NCBI GenBank assembly: GCA_035500775.1
Contig: DATJWY010000267.1
Span: 1-21,965 of the forward strand
Reading direction: 5' to 3'
DNA: 21,965 nt
Source: DATJWY01 sp035500775
GTDB taxonomy: Bacteria > Pseudomonadota > Alphaproteobacteria > Acetobacterales > Acetobacteraceae
The notes under the pieces are model-generated. The model was not told where the DNA came from, searched no databases, and saw only the letters and a list, made by a program, of their open reading frames with translations. Shown here in pieces: positions 17,215-21,965 of the stretch (position 1 is its first letter; each line of letters opens with the position of its first letter). The position numbers and the translations under genes are program-made.

Positions 17215-17415
17215 AACGTGGCGCCAAAGTCTCGCGATTTGCAACAAAAAATTCATTTCGATGTAGGAAAGTAGAGTGAGGACGGAAAGATTATGGGGTA
17301 GCAAACTAGATTCCGCCACAGAGTTTGAGGACAATGAGACGGCTATCTGCCCCCTTGCCTCCCTCCCCAAATCGGCTAATCCCCCGACCCGGACCAGAGC
17401 CAGACGGAGGCGTCA
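17215..17415. other. Divergent, AT-richer gap between the orphan gene and the Gld-like operon
   Basis: This 201-bp stretch should hold promoters for both flanking units. Its left half is the most AT-rich sequence in the window (25 G+C in 17221-17280). The only clear signal is GGAGG at 17406-17410, five bases before the TTG start of the ATPase gene. CATAAT on the minus strand near 17290 is -10-like but has no partner box. The open minus-strand frame continues to 17370 without looking coding. Confidence 0.4.
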
Positions 17416-18168
17416 TTGACTGCCCTGATCGAGATCGAGGGTCTGACCAAGCGTTTCAGCGGCTTCACCGCCGTGGATGGACTCTCCTTCACCGTCGCGC
17501 GCGGCGAGGTGCTCGGCTTCCTCGGGCCGAACGGCGCCGGCAAATCCACGACCATGCGCATGCTCGCCGGCTTCGTGACGCCCACCGCCGGCACGGCCCG
17601 GATCTGCGGCCACAACGTGCAGGACGATCCCATCGCCGCCCGCCGCGCCCTCGGCTTCCTGCCGGAGGGCGCGCCCACCTACCCGGACATGACCACCGCC
17701 GCCTTCCTCGCCTTCATCGCCGGCATACGCGGCTATCGCGGCGCCGAGGCGCGGGCGCGGATCGAGCGCGCCGTCGAGGCGACACAACTCGGCGGCGTGC
17801 GCGAGCAGCGGATCGAGACGCTCTCCAAGGGCTTCAAGCGCCGCGTCGGCCTCGCCCAGGCGCTGCTGCACGACCCGCCGGTGCTGGTGCTGGACGAACC
17901 CACCGACGGGCTCGACCCCAACCAGAAGCACGAGATGCGCGCGCTGATCGCCCGCATGGCGCCGGAGAAGGCCATCATCATCAGCACGCACATCCTGGAA
18001 GAGGTGGATGCCGTGTGCACCCGCGCCATCATCATCGCCGCCGGCCGCATCGTCGCGGACGCAACGCCGGAGGCGCTGGAGGCGCTGCATCCCTCCGGCC
18101 GGCTGGAGGACGTGTTCCGCCGCATCACCATGGCCGAGATCCACATCACCACCGAAAGCGTCCCCTGA
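17416..18168 (+). CDS. ABC transporter ATPase, GldA-like
   Basis: A 250-aa cytoplasmic ATPase that powers the membrane proteins encoded next. Walker A GPNGAGKST is at 37-45, the signature LSKGF at 136-140 (followed by KRRVGLAQAL), Walker B VLVLD at 156-160 with Glu161, D-loop GLDPNQ, and the switch His192 in STHILEEV. The Q-loop position reads FLPEGAPTYPDMT, without the usual Gln; this PE form is typical of GldA-like ATPases. The start is a TTG at 17416 with a strong GGAGG five bases upstream; no ATG or GTG fits. It opens a four-gene operon and ends 3 bases before the permease ATG. Its substrate is unknown. An ordinary ABC-2 exporter ATPase is the alternative, but the neighbours favour the Gld type. 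Confidence 0.9.
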   Translation: MTALIEIEGLTKRFSGFTAVDGLSFTVARGEVLGFLGPNGAGKSTTMRMLAGFVTPTAGTARICGHNVQDDPIAARRALGFLPEGAPTYPDMTTAAFLAFIAGIRGYRGAEARARIERAVEATQLGGVREQRIETLSKGFKRRVGLAQALLHDPPVLVLDEPTDGLDPNQKHEMRALIARMAPEKAIIISTHILEEVDAVCTRAIIIAAGRIVADATPEALEALHPSGRLEDVFRRITMAEIHITTESVP

Positions 18169-18171
18169 GCC

Positions 18172-18903
18172 ATGCGCAACACGATGCTGATCGCGCGGCG
18201 GGAATTCGCCGCCTATTTCGCGACGCCGGTCGCGGTGGTGTTCATCGTCATCTTCCTCGTGCTGCAGGGCGTGCTGACCTTCAATCTCGGCGGGTTCTTC
18301 GACCGCAACCAGGCCGACCTGCTGCCCTTCTTCAACTTCCTCCCCTGGGTGTTCCTGCTGCTCATCCCGGCGCTGACCATGCGTCTCTGGGCGGAGGAAC
18401 GGCGGCTCGGCACGATCGAGCTGCTGCTCACCCTGCCGATCCGCGAGGGCGAGGCGGTGCTGGGCAAATTCCTCGCCGCCTGGGGGTTCTGCGCCCTCGC
18501 CTTGGCGCTGACCTTTCCCTTCGTCATCACCGTCAACCTGCTCGGCAACCCGGATAACGGCATGATCGTCGCCGGCTATGCCGGCGCGCTGCTGCTCTCC
18601 GGCAGCTTCCTCGCGATCGGCGCCGCCGTCTCCGCCCTCACCCGCAGCCAGGTGATAGCCTTCGTGCTCGGGGTCGCGGCCTGCTTCGTCTTCGCCGCCT
18701 CCGCCTATCCGGTGGTGACGGATTTCCTCGCGCAGGGCACGCCGGTGCTTGCCACCATCGCCCGGCGGATCAGCCTGGTCGAACGCTTCCAGTCCTTCAC
18801 CCGCGGCGTGATCGGCCTGCGCGACGTGATCTTCTACGTCAGCTTCATCGGCTTCTGGCTGTACCTGAACACGGTCATCGTCGAGCAACGGAAGGCGGAC
18901 TGA
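18172..18903 (+). CDS. ABC-2 type permease, GldF-like
   Basis: A 243-aa inner-membrane protein with about six hydrophobic segments, including PVAVVFIVIFLVLQGVLTF (about 19-37), FFNFLPWVFLLLIPALTM (about 53-70) and FGF-type helices up to VSFIGFWLYLNTVIV. MRLWAEERRLGTIELLLTLPI (70-90) is the classic cytoplasmic coupling helix of ABC-2 permeases (EERxxGTxExLLxxP). The N-terminal IARREFAAYFATP also fits. It begins 3 bases after the ATPase stop, with weak ribosome-binding sequence, so translation is probably coupled. Only one permease subunit is encoded, so it probably dimerises, with the GldG-like product as accessory membrane subunit. Confidence 0.9.
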   Translation: MRNTMLIARREFAAYFATPVAVVFIVIFLVLQGVLTFNLGGFFDRNQADLLPFFNFLPWVFLLLIPALTMRLWAEERRLGTIELLLTLPIREGEAVLGKFLAAWGFCALALALTFPFVITVNLLGNPDNGMIVAGYAGALLLSGSFLAIGAAVSALTRSQVIAFVLGVAACFVFAASAYPVVTDFLAQGTPVLATIARRISLVERFQSFTRGVIGLRDVIFYVSFIGFWLYLNTVIVEQRKAD

Positions 18904-18907
18904 GCCC

Positions 18908-20794
18908 ATGCGCAACCGTGCCTGGATCGAACCCGCGAGCGTCGTCGCGGTGCTGGGGCTGCTGGTCGGCGTCAATCTCGTCGCGGAACAGACGCTGCCG
19001 ACCGCGCAGCTCGACCTCACGCAAGGCCATCTCTACACCCTCTCGCCCGGCACGCGGGCAGTGCTGCGCGACCTGAAGGAGCCGGTGACGCTCCGCCTGT
19101 TCTATTCGCCGCGCCTCGGCACCGAGGTTCCCATCTACGGCGCCCTCGCCGACCGGGTGCGGGAGATGCTGCGGCAATACGCCGCCCTCGCCCATGGCAA
19201 GCTGCGGCTGGAATTCCTCAACCCCGAGCCGTTCAGCGAAACCGAGGACCGCGCCCTCGCCTACGGGCTGCAGGGCGTGCCGCTCGATCAGTCGGGCGAG
19301 CAGGTCTATTTCGGCCTCGCCGGCACCAACCTGGTGGACGACCAGAAATCGATCGCCTTCCTAAAACCGGAACGCGAGGCGTTCCTGGAATACGACCTCA
19401 CCCGGCTGATCCATGAACTGGCGAACCAGGCGCGGCCGGTGCTCGGCGTGCTGAGCACGCTGCCGCTGCAAGGGGCGTCGCCCGCGATGCTGGCGAACAA
19501 CCCGGATGCGGCGCAGCCCTGGCAGGTGATGACGCAGCTCCGGCAGAGCTTCACCCTGCGCACCATCACGCCGGATACCCAGGTGATCGACCCGGACGTG
19601 CAGATACTGCTGGTGGCGCAGGCGCAGGATCTGCCACCGGCCGCGCTCTACGCCATCGACCAGTTCGTCATGCGCGGCGGCCGGCTGATGGCGATGGTCG
19701 ATCCGCAGAGCGAGTACGAGGCGAGCCACCCGGACCAGGCCCCGCCCGGCGGCACCGGCAGCGATTTGCGCCCGCTCTTCGACGCCTGGGGCGTCGCCTT
19801 CGACCCGAACCGCGTGGTGACCGATCCCTCCGGCGCCTGGCAGGTGCGGGCGAAGCCGGACGACCGCTCGTCGATCGTCGATTACATCGCCTGGTTCAAC
19901 GTCAGCGCCGGCCTCTCGCACAGCGATCCGGCGACGGCCGATCTGCAACAGGTCGGCGTCGCCTCCGCCGGGTTCCTGGAGAAGAAACCGGGGGCGACGA
20001 TCGAATTCTCCCCGCTCCTGCGCAGCGGCCCGCGCTCCGGGGTGATCCCGGTCAGCGAGGTGCGCGGCGACCCGGACCCGGCGGCGATCCTGGCACGCTT
20101 CCACCCCGAGGGCGGATCGCGGGTGATCGCGGCCCGGGTGCGCGGCGTGCTGCATTCCGCCTTCTCCGGCCCGCCCCCGCTGCCGCCCGGCATGCTCCGC
20201 GCCGCCAACCTGCCGCCGTACCGGGCGGAGAGCGCGGGGTCGGCCAATCTCGTGCTGGTCGCCGACAGCGACATCCTGGCCGACCGCTTCTGGGTGCGGA
20301 ACGACGATTTCTTCGGCCAGAGCGAGCCGGTCGCCTTCAACGATAACGGCGCCTTCGTCGTCAACCTGCTCGGCACGCTGGCGGGCGGCGACGCGCTGAT
20401 CGGCCTGCGCGGCCGCCGCACCGCCGAGCGCCCCTTCACCGTGGTGGACGACATGCAGCACCAGGCGGAGGCCCGCTTCCGGCAGGCGCAGCAGGCGCTG
20501 AAGGCGCATCTCGACGAAACGGAAAAGCGCCTGCGTGACCTGCAATCCGGCGAGGGCGCCAGCGCCGCCACCGTCACCGCCGAGCAGCAGGACGCGATCG
20601 ACGCGGCGGAACGCGACATCCTGGACACGCGGCGCAAGCTGCGGCTGGTGCAGCTCGACCTGCGGCGCGACATCTCCTGGCTGGAAACGGAATTGCAGAT
20701 CTTCAATATCGCCCTGGTGCCGGGTGCGCTGAGCCTGGTGGCGATCGGACTCGGCATCATGCATTCCCGCCGCCGCGGGGGGACGCACGCATGA
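18908..20794 (+). CDS. GldG-like ABC system accessory protein (ABC_transp_aux/GIFT domain)
   Basis: A 628-aa protein with one membrane helix at each end (about 10-27 and 603-618) and a large domain between, predicted to be periplasmic. LDLTQGHLYTLSPGTRAVLRDLKEPVTLRLFYS (36-68) is the standard N-terminal motif of GldG-like proteins. RPVLGVLSTLPLQG and IDQFVMRGGRLMAMVDPQSEYE fit the ABC_transp_aux (GIFT-type) fold; VLVADSDILADRFWV lies near its end. Residues about 515-597 are a charged, Ala/Gln/Arg-rich coiled coil ending RRDISWLETELQIFNIALVPG, a recognisable family C-terminus. GGAAGGCGGA precedes the ATG. It starts 5 bases after the permease stop and overlaps the DUF4340 gene by four. Homologues are needed for gliding in Bacteroidetes, but no gliding gene is seen here, so the role is unknown. 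Confidence 0.88.
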   Translation: MRNRAWIEPASVVAVLGLLVGVNLVAEQTLPTAQLDLTQGHLYTLSPGTRAVLRDLKEPVTLRLFYSPRLGTEVPIYGALADRVREMLRQYAALAHGKLRLEFLNPEPFSETEDRALAYGLQGVPLDQSGEQVYFGLAGTNLVDDQKSIAFLKPEREAFLEYDLTRLIHELANQARPVLGVLSTLPLQGASPAMLANNPDAAQPWQVMTQLRQSFTLRTITPDTQVIDPDVQILLVAQAQDLPPAALYAIDQFVMRGGRLMAMVDPQSEYEASHPDQAPPGGTGSDLRPLFDAWGVAFDPNRVVTDPSGAWQVRAKPDDRSSIVDYIAWFNVSAGLSHSDPATADLQQVGVASAGFLEKKPGATIEFSPLLRSGPRSGVIPVSEVRGDPDPAAILARFHPEGGSRVIAARVRGVLHSAFSGPPPLPPGMLRAANLPPYRAESAGSANLVLVADSDILADRFWVRNDDFFGQSEPVAFNDNGAFVVNLLGTLAGGDALIGLRGRRTAERPFTVVDDMQHQAEARFRQAQQALKAHLDETEKRLRDLQSGEGASAATVTAEQQDAIDAAERDILDTRRKLRLVQLDLRRDISWLETELQIFNIALVPGALSLVAIGLGIMHSRRRGGTHA

Positions 20795-21813
20795 TGAAGC
20801 CGCGCACACTCGCGCTCGTCGCGGCGCTCGCCGCCGGTGCCCTCGCGGCCGGCTGGCGGCTGAGCCAGCTTCGCGACACCGAAGGCGGCGCGGCGCCGGA
20901 GACGGTCAGCCTCGCCTTCCCCGACCTCTCCACCGAGCTGCGCCGCGCGACGCGGGTGGAGATCATGCACCAGGGGCACGGCCTGACGCTGGAGCTGCGG
21001 GACGGAACCTGGCGGCTGCGCGAGAGCGGCTTCTACCCGGTGGCGGCCACCGAGCTGAACCGGCTGTTCGCCGGCCTCGCCACGCTCCGCCTCGACGAGC
21101 CGCGCACCAGCGACCCGGCGGAGTTCGGCCGGCTCGGCCTCGACGACCCCGCGCGCCCGGACGCGCCCCCCGGGACGACGGGTGATCGTGTCCGCGTGCT
21201 GGACGCGAACGGCGAGACGCTCGCCGCGCTGATCGTCGGCCGGCGCCGCCCCCGGAGCAACGGCGACCTGCCCGACCAGCTTTATGTCCGCCGCCCGGAG
21301 GAGACGCGGAGCTGGCTCGCCGAGGGGCAACTGAGCGTGCCGGACCAGCCCGGTCTCTGGCTCGACCATGTGCTGTTCGACATCGATCGCGGCCAGATCG
21401 CCAGCCTGACCGCGACCCGCGCCGGCCAGAGCCTCACCCTTGCCCGCCAGGGCAACACCCTGGCGCTGACCGCGCCGACCGAGCACCCGCCACTCGATCC
21501 ACACAAAATGGAGGCGGCCGCCGGGGCGCTGGAGGCGCTGACCTTCCTTGACGTGAAGCCCGCGGCGCAAACCCCGGGCGAGGCCGCCGGCACCGCCACC
21601 TACACCACCACCGACGGCATGACGATCGGGGTCAGCCTGTTCCTCGACAAGGGCGAACCCTGGGCACGCTTCATGGTCTCCGGCAACGATCCCGAACAGG
21701 TTCGGACCCGCGTCGCGGGCTGGGCCTATGCCATCGGCGCCTGGCGGCAATCCTCGCTGGTGCCGGTTCTCGGCGACCTGCTGGCGCCGGCCACCCCGGC
21801 GAAACCGCGCTGA
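20791..21813 (+). CDS. DUF4340 domain protein, membrane-anchored periplasmic subunit
   Basis: A 340-aa protein with an uncleaved-looking N-terminal helix (about 5-22, Ala/Leu-rich), then a domain predicted to be periplasmic. VEIMHQGHGLTLELRDGTWRLRESGFYPVAATELNRLFAGLATLRL and AEFGRLGLDDPA are typical of DUF4340 proteins, whose gene usually follows a GldG-like gene. A second repeat-like half begins at ASLTATRAGQSLTLARQGNTLALTAP, echoing the first (V/I-x-x-x-x-G-x-x-L-x-L), suggesting an internal duplication. The ATG overlaps the GldG-like stop as ATGA, with a G-rich site (GGGGGGA) upstream; the next codon is also ATG. It is the last gene of the operon. Function is unknown; a role in handling the transported substrate is inference. 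Confidence 0.85.
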   Translation: MMKPRTLALVAALAAGALAAGWRLSQLRDTEGGAAPETVSLAFPDLSTELRRATRVEIMHQGHGLTLELRDGTWRLRESGFYPVAATELNRLFAGLATLRLDEPRTSDPAEFGRLGLDDPARPDAPPGTTGDRVRVLDANGETLAALIVGRRRPRSNGDLPDQLYVRRPEETRSWLAEGQLSVPDQPGLWLDHVLFDIDRGQIASLTATRAGQSLTLARQGNTLALTAPTEHPPLDPHKMEAAAGALEALTFLDVKPAAQTPGEAAGTATYTTTDGMTIGVSLFLDKGEPWARFMVSGNDPEQVRTRVAGWAYAIGAWRQSSLVPVLGDLLAPATPAKPR

Positions 21814-21838
21814 GGTGATACGGACTGCCCAATATTGG

Positions 21839-21944
21839 AAGGCCAGGGCTCTCCCTCCGTGGCCATTCCATCGGCCGTTCCGGCCGATGGAACCTTGGGC
21901 CACTCCGCCCTCGACCCGTTGGGGCCTTGAGGCCCCAAGCCCCC
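21839..21944 (+). repeat. Dispersed double-hairpin repeat, copy D (apparently interrupted)
   Basis: The left part, AAGGCCAGGGCTCT then CCCT (21839-21856), matches the start of copy C. The rest resumes at GGGCCACTCCGCCC (21897-21910), then TCGACCCG. The second hairpin is TTGGGGCC-TTGA-GGCCCCAA (21919-21938), followed by GCCCCC. The 12-bp palindrome at 21866-21892 lies between the two parts. Confidence 0.65.
21866..21892. repeat. Perfect 12-bp hairpin downstream of the Gld-like operon
   Basis: TTCCATCGGCCG (21866-21877) pairs perfectly with CGGCCGATGGAA (21881-21892) around the loop TTC. It lies 50 bases beyond the last gene of the operon and may act as its 3' end, although no T-run follows. 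It falls inside repeat copy D. The ATCGGC arm resembles the hairpin at 1549-1580. Confidence 0.75.
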
Positions 21945-21965
21945 ACAAATTTGAAAAATCCCAGA

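Overview
The window reads as a GC-rich alphaproteobacterial chromosome, most likely Rhodospirillales and plausibly Acetobacteraceae. The grounds are protein style (SerB, MiaA, IlvBNC, SdhE, Mfd, RecG), gene order, and a GC-rich double-hairpin repeat recurring in the intergenic gaps. The family-level placement is inference. No rRNA, tRNA, CRISPR array, transposase, phage gene or replication origin was seen.

Layout. 1-161 (-): start of an Ala/Pro-rich secreted protein, cut by the window edge. 438-5029 (-): a co-directional block miaA, ilvB, ilvN, ilvC, covering tRNA A37 prenylation and the first two steps of branched-chain amino acid synthesis. 5028-5903 (+): serB, whose ATG overlaps the miaA ATG head to head. 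5904-6134: a convergent gap packed with palindromes. 6135-7685 (-): an amino-acid permease preceded by a 10-codon micro-ORF that overlaps its start. 7715-8111: permease leader and two inverted repeat copies. 8112-13577 (-): sdhE, mfd and a periplasmic Do-type protease. 13621-15687 (+): recG, divergent from sdhE across a 43-bp gap.

15819-17214 (-): a lower-GC orphan gene for a membrane-anchored or exported protein, split into two frames at a run of eight G. 17416-21813 (+): a tight four-gene operon encoding a GldA-like ATPase, a GldF-like permease, a GldG-like membrane protein and a DUF4340 protein. This looks like a complete ABC-type envelope machine of unknown substrate. The window ends in palindromes and another copy of the repeat.

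Most of the window is housekeeping. The parts worth attention are: (i) the Gld-like/DUF4340 operon; (ii) the orphan gene with its G8 tract; (iii) the repeat family, with five copies here, one inverted pair and one apparently interrupted copy; (iv) compact start-site arrangements: the serB/miaA overlapping start codons, the face-to-face recG/sdhE promoters that would give near-leaderless mRNAs, and the micro-ORF coupled to the permease. All functional statements come from reading motifs by eye; no database search was run.
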